A program made the translations under genes and the position numbers. Source: Prochlorococcus sp. AG-442-B03 (lineage in GTDB: Bacteria; Cyanobacteriota; Cyanobacteriia; PCC-6307; Cyanobiaceae). From it: a stretch of 64,000 nt of DNA. A model generated the notes under the pieces. The model made no database searches. It worked only from the letters and a program-made list of their open reading frames with translations, and had not been told where the DNA came from. Of the stretch, positions 49,272 through 58,061 are shown piece by piece (positions within the stretch are counted from its first letter, which is position 1; every line of letters begins with the position of its first letter). The stretch spans positions 35,510 to 99,509 of the forward strand of contig QCPU01000004.1 of NCBI GenBank assembly GCA_003212395.1, in the 5' to 3' direction.

Positions 49272-50021
49272 ATGAATAATTTATTAGTGAGAGATGTTAA
49301 GTATCTTGATGAACAATACAGAATAGGTAAAGGCATAATTTCGGATGATGCATTTAAGCAACTTGAAAAGCTCTTTATTCCTGTTAATCCAGAGCCTGAC
49401 TACTTTAATCAAAAAAATAATAAACTTTTGCCAAAATTAGCCAAAGAAAACTATAAAGAATTTTTGGAAAGTTTATTAACAAAAACAAGATTAAGCATTC
49501 AACCAAAAATTGATGGCTGTGCTATTGCAATTAGATATGTAGATGGCAAGTTTAATAAAGCTATTACAAAAAAAGGATTTGATGTCTCAAGCAAAATTAA
49601 ACAAATTAAAAATGTCCCCGATTGTATTCCTATCAAACGAGATTTTCAAATTAGAGGTGAACTATATGCTACAAACCAAGTTGCCGGCATTTCCCAAAGA
49701 ATTACAAGAAAATACCTCAATGATAATGAAGGGATTGGAGAAAGTCTCCGCTTTTGCTGTTTCCAAATACTTAATGGAAGACTTAATGAATACGAAACCC
49801 TTAACTATCTTAAAAAATGTGGCTTCAGCACCCCTGACAGTTACTTCACAAATCATACAAGCGAAATCCAAATATATATAAAAAATTGGTTAGAGAAAAA
49901 AATATTTGCGAAATATCCAACTAATGGGATAGTTATAAAAATAAATAGTAGGAAATTACAGTTACTTAGAGAGAAAAGTTTATCTCAAAATAACGAATGG
50001 CAATATGCAATTGAAAAATAA
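49272..50021 (+). CDS. Stand-alone NAD-dependent DNA ligase adenylation domain
   Basis: 249 residues that match only the N-terminal part of LigA. A domain-Ia-like start (VKYLDEQYRIGKGIISDDAF) precedes the adenylation motifs: motif I KIDG with the nucleophilic Lys near residue 79, motif III IRGELYA, motif IV NGIVIKI and motif V WQYAIEK, at which the protein ends. The OB-fold, zinc finger, HhH and BRCT domains are missing. It could be an accessory ligase, a nucleotidyltransferase or a remnant. It diverges from the photolyase-like gene across a 276-bp gap. Confidence 0.75.
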   Translation: MNNLLVRDVKYLDEQYRIGKGIISDDAFKQLEKLFIPVNPEPDYFNQKNNKLLPKLAKENYKEFLESLLTKTRLSIQPKIDGCAIAIRYVDGKFNKAITKKGFDVSSKIKQIKNVPDCIPIKRDFQIRGELYATNQVAGISQRITRKYLNDNEGIGESLRFCCFQILNGRLNEYETLNYLKKCGFSTPDSYFTNHTSEIQIYIKNWLEKKIFAKYPTNGIVIKINSRKLQLLREKSLSQNNEWQYAIEK

Positions 50022-50099
50022 TATTAAATAGTACCTTCAATGAGGGCTCACGATACTGACTTCCAGTATTTACAGTGGAAATGTAATTAAATTTTGGAT

Positions 50100-50116
50100 A
50101 AATTGCAAAGCAATTT
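50100..50116. promoter_or_regulatory. Hairpin in the leader of the SDR gene
   Basis: AAATTGC and GCAATTT form a perfect 7-bp stem with an AAA loop, 13 bases before the start codon at 50130. It lies close to the ribosome-binding region, so it could affect translation. Confidence 0.3.
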
Positions 50117-50129
50117 ACAGGATTACTAA

Positions 50130-51059
50130 ATGACTGCCACTATTTCAAGACCTAAAATCTCTAACTGGGAAACATCTAATATTCCAAACCTTACAGGCAA
50201 AACAGCATTAATTACTGGTGCGAATAGTGGTCTTGGATACTACACTGCAAAGGCCTTAGCAGAAAAAAATGCTCATGTTGTTATAGCCTGTAGATCGCTT
50301 GAAAAAGCTAATCAAACTATCAAAAAACTTAAAGGTCTTAATCCTGAAGGATTATTTACACCTTTACAATTAGATTTGTCAGATTTAAAAAATATTGTTG
50401 AAGTTCAGTCCAAAATTTTTGATAATTTTGAAAAGTTGGATTTATTAATCAATAATGCAGGCATTATGCATCCGCCTAAAACTCTTAGTGCCCAGGGATA
50501 TGAAATACAATTTGCAGTTAATCATCTAGCTCACATGCTTTTGACCCTAAAGCTACTTCCAATTATTGAAAAAACAGAAGAATCTAGAATAGTGACGGTT
50601 ACTTCTGGAGCACAATTTTTTGGCAAAGTTGGTTGGAAAAATCTTAAAGCTGAGAACTATTACAACAAATGGGAATCTTACTCTAATAGCAAATTGGCAA
50701 ATGTAATGTTTGCTTTGGAACTAAATGAAAACTTAAAGCGCAAAAATATACTTTCTTTAGCTGCTCACCCAGGAATTGCAAAAACAAATCTCTTTACTGC
50801 TCAAAAACCTAACCCTAGTCCATTAGAAATTTTCTCCTTGGAATTATTTAGCCCTATTTTTCAAACTGCTGAAATGGGTGCTTTACCTCAACTTTTTGCA
50901 GCTACTTCACCAGATGCAAGAGGCGGTGACCATTATGGTCCTAGATTTAATTTCAGAGGTCATCCAAAACTATCCCCTACTTCTCCTTTCGCTATGAATA
51001 AAAAAGAAAGAAAAAATTTATGGGAAAAAAGCCTTGAAATACTTAGTAATTTCTTATAA
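50130..51059 (+). CDS. Short-chain dehydrogenase/reductase
   Basis: Rossmann SDR: cofactor loop TGANSGLGYYTAKALA, the NNAGIM structural motif, and catalytic Ser plus the YSNSK (YxxxK) pair. 309 residues. The sequence resembles the retinol-dehydrogenase/light-dependent protochlorophyllide-oxidoreductase subgroup (IACRSLEKAN), but it lacks the Cys-rich features expected of a true protochlorophyllide reductase. Substrate unknown. Confidence 0.85.
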   Translation: MTATISRPKISNWETSNIPNLTGKTALITGANSGLGYYTAKALAEKNAHVVIACRSLEKANQTIKKLKGLNPEGLFTPLQLDLSDLKNIVEVQSKIFDNFEKLDLLINNAGIMHPPKTLSAQGYEIQFAVNHLAHMLLTLKLLPIIEKTEESRIVTVTSGAQFFGKVGWKNLKAENYYNKWESYSNSKLANVMFALELNENLKRKNILSLAAHPGIAKTNLFTAQKPNPSPLEIFSLELFSPIFQTAEMGALPQLFAATSPDARGGDHYGPRFNFRGHPKLSPTSPFAMNKKERKNLWEKSLEILSNFL

Positions 51060-51320
51060 ATTTTTCATTTTTACTAACTTTAGAAAATACTTCAAGATAT
51101 GTAATTCACTCTCTGAGAGTTCCATAAATTCTGTTAAAGCATCATAATTTTTTTCATCAATTTTTTTTGACAATTTAATAAAACTATCATGGTTTTCATT
51201 AACAAAGCGCTCAGCAATCTGAGACGGAGTTAAACCCTTTTCAATTAATTCACCTGGAGCACTTTTCTCCCACTTTTCATAAAACCAAGAGAACCAATAT
51301 TTCGCAGTATTTTCTTCCAT
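51054..51320 (-). CDS. Small helical protein, paralogue of the 61.8-kb gene
   Basis: 88 residues, soluble, helical, acidic; family not recognised. It shares its layout with the protein at 61774-62091: an aromatic Trp-rich start, a 'G-x-[TN]-P-x-[DQ]-[IV]-A-E-x-F' segment (GLTPSQIAERF here), an acidic helix, and a C-terminal 'L-[ST]-E-x-E-[LM]-H' motif (LSESELHIL here). Its end overlaps the SDR gene by 6 bases. Confidence 0.65.
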   Translation of the reverse strand: MEENTAKYWFSWFYEKWEKSAPGELIEKGLTPSQIAERFVNENHDSFIKLSKKIDEKNYDALTEFMELSESELHILKYFLKLVKMKNL

Positions 51321-51420
51321 TAATTAACTTTTCTTTTCCAAATACTATAAATACTGAAGAAAGATCTCATGATTGAATTAACCCTTAAACGCAATTAATA
51401 TAAATGCAATTAATAATTTA

Positions 51421-52851
51421 ATGATAGATAATCATTCAAGTAAACGAAATATTAATCTTATAATTGGATTAGGTAAATCTGGATTTTGGGCTGCCAAGTA
51501 TTTGAGAAGCATCAATAAGAGAGTAATTGTTTGGGAAAGTAAAGATGGGATAGAATTCTTAGAAAGGAAAACAGAATTAGAAGAGCTTAATATACTAGTT
51601 TCTTTGAATAAAGAATTTGTATTTGAAGAAATTCAGCCTTTTGTTAAAGAGATAGAATCTGTTGTTATAAGTCCATCAATACCTTATGACCATATAACTA
51701 TTATTGAATTAAAAAAAAAGGGGATTAAAGTAATTGGAGAAATTAATGTTGCATGGGAAATTTTAAAAGACACAAATTGGATAGGGATTACTGGCACTAA
51801 TGGCAAGACTACTGTTACTCATTTACTAAGCCATATACTCTGCGATGCTGGATTATATTCTCCTTTTGCTGGAAATATTGGTACACCTTTATGTAAATAT
51901 GCTCACTCCAAAAAACATGAAAAAATTGATTGGGTTGTAGCTGAATTAAGTAGTTATCAAATAGAAATATCTCCAGAAATAACGCCTAATATTGGAATAT
52001 GGACAACCTTCACAGAAGATCATCTTGAAAGACATAAAACACTTGAAAACTATTTCAACATAAAAAAAAGCTTGCTAGAAAAATCTGATTTTAGAATTTA
52101 TAATTATGACGATAAAAACCTAAGAAATCACTACAGCTCGTTATCAAGAGGGGTTTGGATAACAACTACTTTCGATAAATCAAATTTTATTCAATGCGAT
52201 TATTGGATAGATGATCAAGCATACATTGTTGAGAGAGGAAAGAAATTATTCAAACTTGAACATTTTTCTTTAAAAGGAATGCATAATCTTCAAAATCTTT
52301 TATTGGTAATTGCAGCAGCAAGAAAAGTTGGATTATCTGGAAAGCAGATTAAAGATTCTTTATCTAATTACAAACAATTACCCCATAGGATGGAAACAAT
52401 TTACAAAAACAATGATCTGGAAATAATTAATGATAGTAAAGCTACAAATTTTGACTCATCTATTGCAGGAATAAGTTCAATTGAAGGTCAAATAATAATC
52501 ATTGCTGGGGGTAGATTAAAAGGCAATGGATATAGTGAGTGGATAAAAGTTTTAAAGACAAAAGTTAAATGTGTTTTCCTTTATGGAGAAAGCTCAAAAG
52601 TTCTAAAAATGGCGCTTATTAATGAAGGATTTAAAAAAAATATTTTTGAATTTTCAGAACTAAAAGAGCTTTTAAATTTTGTTTTTCATTATTTACAAAA
52701 TAATAGGGTTGGAACATTATTATTCTCACCTTCATGCTCTAGTTTTGATCAATTTAAAAATTATGAAGAGCGTGGAGATTATTTCAAGAAACTAATAAGT
52801 GAAAAATTTAAGGTTAATAAATCCATTTTTGGTTCAAGTATCATTTCGTAA
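51421..52851 (+). CDS. murD: UDP-N-acetylmuramoyl-L-alanine:D-glutamate ligase
   Basis: Cytoplasmic Mur ligase adding D-Glu to the peptidoglycan precursor. N-terminal UMA-binding fold ([14 protein letters not shown]), P-loop [15 protein letters not shown] near residue 120, central LSSYQIE and FTEDHLERH, and the C-terminal [11 protein letters not shown] motif. 476 residues, normal. It is isolated from other mur genes, as is common in cyanobacteria. Confidence 0.96.
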   Translation: MIDNHSSKRNINLIIGLGKSGFWAAKYLRSINKRVIVWESKDGIEFLERKTELEELNILVSLNKEFVFEEIQPFVKEIESVVISPSIPYDHITIIELKKKGIKVIGEINVAWEILKDTNWIGITGTNGKTTVTHLLSHILCDAGLYSPFAGNIGTPLCKYAHSKKHEKIDWVVAELSSYQIEISPEITPNIGIWTTFTEDHLERHKTLENYFNIKKSLLEKSDFRIYNYDDKNLRNHYSSLSRGVWITTTFDKSNFIQCDYWIDDQAYIVERGKKLFKLEHFSLKGMHNLQNLLLVIAAARKVGLSGKQIKDSLSNYKQLPHRMETIYKNNDLEIINDSKATNFDSSIAGISSIEGQIIIIAGGRLKGNGYSEWIKVLKTKVKCVFLYGESSKVLKMALINEGFKKNIFEFSELKELLNFVFHYLQNNRVGTLLFSPSCSSFDQFKNYEERGDYFKKLISEKFKVNKSIFGSSIIS

Positions 52852-52937
52852 TTTTCAGGTCGGTCATCACAACCGTCTCCCCTCTAGCAAATATTCACTT
52901 AATTAGTTAGATTTCGACTATAAATTAACTACTAGCA

Positions 52938-53252
52938 ATGAGTGAATCTAACAATTTACCTCAAGCAATAAGCCATAAAAAATTAAGTTACTTGATGCTT
53001 AAGGCACAAAAGGATTCTCATTTTTCTGATGAATTAGCAGAAATAGAAAGCCCCGAAAAAAGAGAATTTGAAGAGTTAATAAACAATTGGGAAGTTTCAA
53101 CTAAGAAAGTAGTGAATGAGTTATCAAAAAGAAAAGAGCATTTACTAAAAGATAAATCACCAAATTCTTTAATTGCTCTTGGCGCTATGGAAGTCCACCT
53201 TAATATGGCTTTGCAAGCCTTAAACGCATTTAATAAAGGAGTTGACGGGTAA
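52938..53252 (+). CDS. Conserved helical hypothetical protein
   Basis: Not recognised. 104 residues, all predicted helix, no membrane span or cysteine. An acidic middle (AEIESPEKREFEEL) and a final 'GAMEVHLNMALQALNAFNKG' helix. A TATAAA hexamer ends 13 bases before the ATG, so the transcript may have a very short leader. Confidence 0.6.
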   Translation: MSESNNLPQAISHKKLSYLMLKAQKDSHFSDELAEIESPEKREFEELINNWEVSTKKVVNELSKRKEHLLKDKSPNSLIALGAMEVHLNMALQALNAFNKGVDG

Positions 53253-53266
53253 AAATAACAAATTAA

Positions 53267-53998
53267 TTATAAGGAGGGCATCGAAAATAAGAGAAAATCT
53301 AGGTCTTTTTCAGTTTCTATAGAGACATCATCATAATAAATAACTTCAAAACCCAACCCATCTCCAGATTCGAGACATACATTTGAATTAATGTCTTTAC
53401 TTTTTAATAAAAGACTACCTTCTATAATTTGTATCCAATTATATTTATCTATTTTTAATGGCAATTTTTTTTCTTTAATTGGCTTATATTTACAACGCCA
53501 TAAAGAGATACTTTGATTTAGAAAAAGCTTATTATTTTTACCTTCTTTGTAATTAAAAATAAGATTGTCCCACAACTTTTCATTTAATGAAATTTGATCA
53601 TATCGAGGTTTGATATTTTCTTTTTGAGGGTATATCCAAATCTGGAACAACTTACAGGTCTCATTTTCTTCATTCTTCTCACTGTGAGAGATTCCAGTAC
53701 CTGCAGACATAACTTGTACTTCATCTTTGTGAATTTTTCCAAGATTATTTAACGAGTCTCTATGAGTTATTGCTCCTTTTGTTACGACAGTAATTATTTC
53801 CATATTTGCATGAGAATGTGTATTAAATCCTGCATTAGGAGAAATAATATCTTCATTTATAACTCTAATTTTCCCAAAATTATCCCATTTTGAATCTTTA
53901 TGCTCTGCGAAAGAAAATGAATGCATCGAATTTAGCCATTCTCTAGTCGATCTAAATCTTTCGTGAGATTTCCTTATTTTAATTATTTTCAAAGACAT
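53267..53998 (-). CDS. Pirin family protein
   Basis: Bicupin of the pirin family. The N-terminal cupin carries the metal ligands in NTHSHANMEIITVV and the later GISHSEKNEE, with FGKIRVINED before them. 243 residues. Similar bacterial proteins act as quercetin dioxygenases or regulators; the role here is unknown. Convergent with the previous gene, 14 bp apart. Confidence 0.88.
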   Translation of the reverse strand: MSLKIIKIRKSHERFRSTREWLNSMHSFSFAEHKDSKWDNFGKIRVINEDIISPNAGFNTHSHANMEIITVVTKGAITHRDSLNNLGKIHKDEVQVMSAGTGISHSEKNEENETCKLFQIWIYPQKENIKPRYDQISLNEKLWDNLIFNYKEGKNNKLFLNQSISLWRCKYKPIKEKKLPLKIDKYNWIQIIEGSLLLKSKDINSNVCLESGDGLGFEVIYYDDVSIETEKDLDFLLFSMPSL

Positions 53999-54081
53999 AA
54001 ATACTAAGAAATAAATATGGTGTATTTGTGTTAATTAAATATTTTTGAAAATTATAAAGTATGAATAAGTGAAATTAATTT

Positions 54082-54213
54082 TTATTTATTTGTTAATTTT
54101 ATTTGTGCTTTATTTGCTTTATTAATTATTTTTTTTGCTTCTTCTCTTGTAGAACATTTTTCTGCCTCTACATTCAAGTTTTTTAGTTTATTTAATTGCT
54201 TTGAAATTTTCAT
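54082..54213 (-). CDS. Possible 43-residue coiled-coil protein
   Basis: An ATG frame of 43 codons in the gap between the pirin and DUF1643 genes. The product is highly charged with heptad-like spacing (QLNKLKNLNVEAEKC) and many Lys and Asn. It is not recognised; A/T-rich composition alone can give such frames, so support is limited. Confidence 0.4.
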   Translation of the reverse strand: MKISKQLNKLKNLNVEAEKCSTREEAKKIINKANKAQIKLTNK

Positions 54214-54295
54214 ATTAGCTTAACTTAACAAATAAAAGTTAACATATATTTAATGGAATAGCTAAAAATAATGGTTTGCATTTGAGCCTTACTAC

Positions 54296-54832
54296 CTAAA
54301 GATAAGATTGGAGGATGGAATTATCAGAACAGTATAGAGGATGTATTGGATTATCTTTAATTGTTTTCTTAATTAAAAGCGGTCCAAGAGGATTATCAAA
54401 ATTATTTTTCCTAATTGAGTTAAATTGCATTATTTTTTTTGATATTTTTTTATTTCTATTTAGAAATTTACCTTTGTTACCCCAACCTAACCACAAATCA
54501 CAATTTTTATTTTCAGACCAGTGTTTTAGGTTTTTATAAATATGATTATTGTTTAGATAACCGACAGGGTTTTTATGATTAAAAAGTTTTTCTGGTTTGC
54601 TTGAAATAAGAGCAAATAGATTGATTAATTTTACTTTGCCGTAATTATTTTTTTTCGAAATTTTGATAATCTTTTTTGTTGTATTATCTAAGAAAACTTC
54701 ATCAGATAATGATGGATTTAAACCAATAAAAATAATTTCCCTTATAGATTTAGAAATCTTATAACTTAAACTCCATCTATATAGTTTGTTAGCACTTATT
54801 AAACAATTTCTTTCTAGAAATAGATTTTTCAA
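54296..54832 (-). CDS. DUF1643 family protein
   Basis: Function unknown. The DUF1643 pattern is visible: FIGLNPSLSDEVFLDNTTKKI, GKVKLINLFAL with SKPEKLF, and DLWLGWGNKG. 178 residues, basic, soluble. Many DUF1643 genes are phage- or island-associated in other bacteria. It overlaps DUF2214 by 4 bases, so the two are probably translated together. Confidence 0.8.
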   Translation of the reverse strand: MKNLFLERNCLISANKLYRWSLSYKISKSIREIIFIGLNPSLSDEVFLDNTTKKIIKISKKNNYGKVKLINLFALISSKPEKLFNHKNPVGYLNNNHIYKNLKHWSENKNCDLWLGWGNKGKFLNRNKKISKKIMQFNSIRKNNFDNPLGPLLIKKTIKDNPIHPLYCSDNSILQSYL

Positions 54833-55314
54833 CCTAAACCTACACCTCTAGCCATAAGAGTGGCAAACAAAGGTATTGTTGCGAAGCCCACTAATTCGGT
54901 AGTAATGATGAGTCTGAACCTCTTAACAAGATTTTCAGATATTTCAGGTAATTTATTCTTACTTAACGGAATGGCCCATAATATATAAGTTGTTGTTGGG
55001 TATAAAGAAAGTAATCCCACCAGAATGTAAAGAGAAACCTTTATCCAAAAGACAGGATTACCTGTATAGAAATCACCTCCTTGACCAAAATACTTAACAC
55101 GCAAAATCCCAGTGACTAATATTGCAACTCCTGCCAAACCATAAACCACATCTGCAATTATCATTGAGATCGTCTCATTTCTATTAAGATCTACTTTGAG
55201 AGTCAATCTTTCAAACAAAAGAGAACCGAAACACAAAATAATTCCTAAATAATGAACATATGCTACCAATGCACTTTTAGCAATTTCACCTGTAAATAAC
55301 GTTCCGAATAACAT
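54829..55314 (-). CDS. DUF2214 family membrane protein
   Basis: Four-span membrane protein of the DUF2214 family. AYVHYLGIILCFGSLLFERL and the GILRVKYFGQGGDFYTGNPVFWIKV region (broken at FGQGGDFY) match. Conserved His and Arg near membrane ends could bind a redox cofactor, which is inference. 161 residues. First gene of a two-gene unit with DUF1643. Confidence 0.75.
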   Translation of the reverse strand: MLFGTLFTGEIAKSALVAYVHYLGIILCFGSLLFERLTLKVDLNRNETISMIIADVVYGLAGVAILVTGILRVKYFGQGGDFYTGNPVFWIKVSLYILVGLLSLYPTTTYILWAIPLSKNKLPEISENLVKRFRLIITTELVGFATIPLFATLMARGVGLG

Positions 55315-55402
55315 TTTCTAGTCAAAATTTATACAATACTAACCACCAAATAAAGAATTTGTTTAGAAAATAGATTAAACAATAAAAAGCAAGGTATTAA
55401 AT

Positions 55403-56152
55403 CTAGGACTCTAAAAACCTTTTTTGACCATCTTCAAAAAAATCCTTTTTATTCCATACTTCGATTACATCTGGGAAATGTTTTTCCATACAGTTATCAC
55501 AAACCCCATGACTGAATCTAATATCACTAATTTTCGAAAGATATTTTTCTAAATGCATCCAATCGCCCTCCTTATTTTTCACTTCTCTGCAATATGAACA
55601 TACAGATAAAATCCCTTCCTGTTTATGCAAATTAGATAATGCATCTAGCAAATTTAATGACTTTTTTCTAAGCTCTAAAAATGAAACTATTTGCTTGGAT
55701 AATAATTCCATAATATTAAATTGTTGTGTAGTTAGATTTCCTGGCTTTCTATCTATTACACAAAGAGTTCCAAGCTTATTGCCATCACTATTTTTAAGGG
55801 GAAAACCTGCATAAAAACGAATCTTTGGATCTCCAGTTACCAATGGATTATTTATAAATCTTTCATCTTGGAATGCATCATGAATAATTAATGGACTATT
55901 TTCTTTTATTGCATGTGTACAAAAAGACCAATCTCTTCGAGTTTCTGATATTTGAAGTCCTATTTTGGATTTAAACCATTGTTTATCTTTGTCTACCAAA
56001 GTCATTAAAGAAATAGGCACATTACAGGTTGTAGCAGCAATTTTTGTAATATCGTCATAACATGATTCTGGCTTGGTTCCCAAAATCCTATATTCTGCCA
56101 AAGCTTTTAATCTTCTTTCTTCTTCTTCTTTTTTTGATACAAGATTCTGCAT
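55403..56152 (-). CDS. GAF-domain sensor protein with a Cys4 tail
   Basis: The GAF domain covers residues ~20-165 (FCTHAIKENSPLIIHDA, KIRFYAGFPL, LGTLCVIDRKP). A following helix leads to a Cys4 module: SVCSYCREVKN and HGVCDNCMEKHFPD, two CxxC pairs 40 residues apart, a motif often seen after PAS/GAF domains in sensor proteins. 249 residues; no kinase or cyclase domain. It may sense a ligand or light and signal through a partner. Confidence 0.82.
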   Translation of the reverse strand: MQNLVSKKEEEERRLKALAEYRILGTKPESCYDDITKIAATTCNVPISLMTLVDKDKQWFKSKIGLQISETRRDWSFCTHAIKENSPLIIHDAFQDERFINNPLVTGDPKIRFYAGFPLKNSDGNKLGTLCVIDRKPGNLTTQQFNIMELLSKQIVSFLELRKKSLNLLDALSNLHKQEGILSVCSYCREVKNKEGDWMHLEKYLSKISDIRFSHGVCDNCMEKHFPDVIEVWNKKDFFEDGQKRFLES

Positions 56153-56237
56153 TAATCTTCACCAATAATTAAAACTTTAAAATTAAAGTTTCTTCAAAAA
56201 ACTTTTTCCGTTTAATACTTAATAAAAAAAAGATAAA

Positions 56238-56267
56238 CTTATTGATTTGTTACTTATTGATTTGTTA
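56238..56267. repeat. Two-copy 15-bp tandem repeat
   Basis: CTTATTGATTTGTTA occurs twice, head to tail, immediately after the stop codon of the flavoprotein gene. Followed by a partial third unit (CTTAATG) that includes the stop codon complement. Probably a replication-slippage duplication. Confidence 0.7.
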
Positions 56268-56268
56268 C

Positions 56269-57525
56269 TTAATGTTTTAACTTTGATACTGCCATCCCAG
56301 CGATCCATCCACTTGTCCAACAATGTTGAAAATTAAATCCACCTGTGATCCCATCAACATCTAAAACTTCTCCAGAAAAAAATAATCCTGGACAAATTAA
56401 GCTCTCCATACTTTTAAAATTGACTTCATTAATTTTTACGCCTCCAGAAGTAACAAATTCCTCTCCAAATGGTCCTTTGCCCGAAATTATATATTTGTCC
56501 TTCATTAGAACATTTATCATTTTATCTCTTTCATCCGCCAGTAGATCAGCCCACTTTTTCTCTTTATCAATACCTATTTTATTTAATAAAAAAATCCATA
56601 ATCTTTTTGTTAATAGTGGAACAGGTCTACTGTTAATTAGATTCACCTTGCCTTTTTTTAATCTTAAATAGTTAACTTTGTCTTTTAACTGCTCATAACC
56701 TAAAGCAGACCATTTAATAATTAGATTAAATTTATATTTTTGGCTATAAAGTTCCCTTGCTGCAATTGATGAAAGTTTCAATACTACTGGTCCACTAAAA
56801 CCCCAATGAGTTATTAGTAAATCGCCTCTATTTTGAAAATTCTTATTGTTTAATTGAATTTCTATATCTATGCCCTTTATCGATACCCCACTACATTCAT
56901 CCAAATTTGGTTCTTTTGTAGAAAAAGTAAAAAGCGATGGTACAGGTTTAACAATGTTATGTCCAAGATTTTGAGCTAATTTATATCCGCTTGGATTACC
57001 TCCAGTTGAAAGAATAATATTTTTTGAAGTTACCTTTACTTTTTTAAGACTAAAAATATTGAATATATTATCTGGAGTTTTTGCAATTTCTTTTACAAAA
57101 AATTTTGTTATTATCTCTACGTTTTTTGATAAAGCACTTTTTCTCAAACAATCAATAACATCTGAAGAAGAATTGGAGACTGGGAATACTCTTAGATCTT
57201 CCTCAATTTTTAATTTTAACCCTTTTTTCTCAAACCAATCATATACATCTCCAGCAGCAAAACGATTAAATGATTCCAAGAGCTGAATTCCACCTCTGGG
57301 GTAATTCTCAATTAGTTCATTCGGTATCCATGTCGCATTAGTGACGTTACATCTTCCGCCTCCACTAATCCTTACTTTCTCCATAAGTTTTGAAGTGCCT
57401 TCAAGAATTATTATTCTTTTTACTCCATTTTCAGCAGCAGTTATTGCTGTCATAAAACCAGCTGCACCGCCTCCTACAACTGCTAAATCATAAGGTTCCA
57501 AAAACTTTTTTTTAATATGATTCAA
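56269..57525 (-). CDS. Flavoprotein of the HI0933/YhiN family
   Basis: FAD-dependent oxidoreductase family of unknown substrate. The dinucleotide fold is at the start (LAVVGGGAAGFMTAI); VRISGGGRCNVTNA, the later GEVLDVDGITGGFNFQHCWTSG end (broken at VDGITGGFN) and LSTGGNPSGY are family hallmarks. 418 residues. Confidence 0.88.
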   Translation of the reverse strand: MNHIKKKFLEPYDLAVVGGGAAGFMTAITAAENGVKRIIILEGTSKLMEKVRISGGGRCNVTNATWIPNELIENYPRGGIQLLESFNRFAAGDVYDWFEKKGLKLKIEEDLRVFPVSNSSSDVIDCLRKSALSKNVEIITKFFVKEIAKTPDNIFNIFSLKKVKVTSKNIILSTGGNPSGYKLAQNLGHNIVKPVPSLFTFSTKEPNLDECSGVSIKGIDIEIQLNNKNFQNRGDLLITHWGFSGPVVLKLSSIAARELYSQKYKFNLIIKWSALGYEQLKDKVNYLRLKKGKVNLINSRPVPLLTKRLWIFLLNKIGIDKEKKWADLLADERDKMINVLMKDKYIISGKGPFGEEFVTSGGVKINEVNFKSMESLICPGLFFSGEVLDVDGITGGFNFQHCWTSGWIAGMAVSKLKH

Positions 57526-57685
57526 CCTGATAATAGCAAGTAGTTATAAAGAAAAATTAGTCCAAAAACCATAAAAAAATAAATATAAAAATTTAAAACT
57601 ACATAATAAATAGCTACATTTCGCTAATTTTTAAATTTCTAGAAAAATCAACACAGTCGTTATTTTTATGCTTTAAGTTAATTAA

Positions 57686-57922
57686 ATGAGTCTGTTATTT
57701 TCTTACGTTAAATATTCTGAGGCCAGTTTTCCCATGACTGGTCAATATACTGCTCTTCTTTTAATAACTTCTGTTATTTGGGTTCTACTTTGGTTTGGAT
57801 ATAGACAAAATAAGATAAATGATGAGATCAAGAAAAAAGAAAAAGAAGAAAGAATTAATGCGAAAGTTCAAAGAAGAAAAAAGTTAGAGAGTTTGTACCC
57901 TACTAATAAAAAAACTGTTTAA
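57686..57922 (+). CDS. Small single-span protein with charged coiled coil
   Basis: Not recognised. 78 residues: a hydrophobic segment (~22-42, YTALLLITSVIWVLLWFGY), then a strongly charged Lys/Glu-rich helix. It is the first gene of the cluster of small genes that extends to 62.8 kb. Confidence 0.6.
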   Translation: MSLLFSYVKYSEASFPMTGQYTALLLITSVIWVLLWFGYRQNKINDEIKKKEKEERINAKVQRRKKLESLYPTNKKTV

Positions 57923-57942
57923 AATAAACTATTTTAGAAAAT

Positions 57943-58041
57943 ATGAAAAAAAATAATTTCAAATCACTAATCCAGTACTTACCGGGGATTTTGATTCTTA
58001 TTTATGTTTTCTTTTTAGCATTTACTCAATTTATAAAATAA
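57943..58041 (+). CDS. 32-residue membrane micro-protein
   Basis: ATG frame, 20 bp after the preceding gene. A basic start (MKKNNFKS) leads to one hydrophobic span (LPGILILIYVFFLAF). Same strand as its neighbours and ends 20 bp before the transporter gene. The basic-then-hydrophobic layout supports a real product, but no family is recognised. Confidence 0.5.
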   Translation: MKKNNFKSLIQYLPGILILIYVFFLAFTQFIK

Positions 58042-58061
58042 AATTTTAAAAATTATTCGTT

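Noticed and set aside
52857..52890. GC-richer segment upstream of the 104-residue hypothetical, considered as an ncRNA
   Set aside because: Does not match the Yfr RNA motifs I know and forms no strong hairpin.
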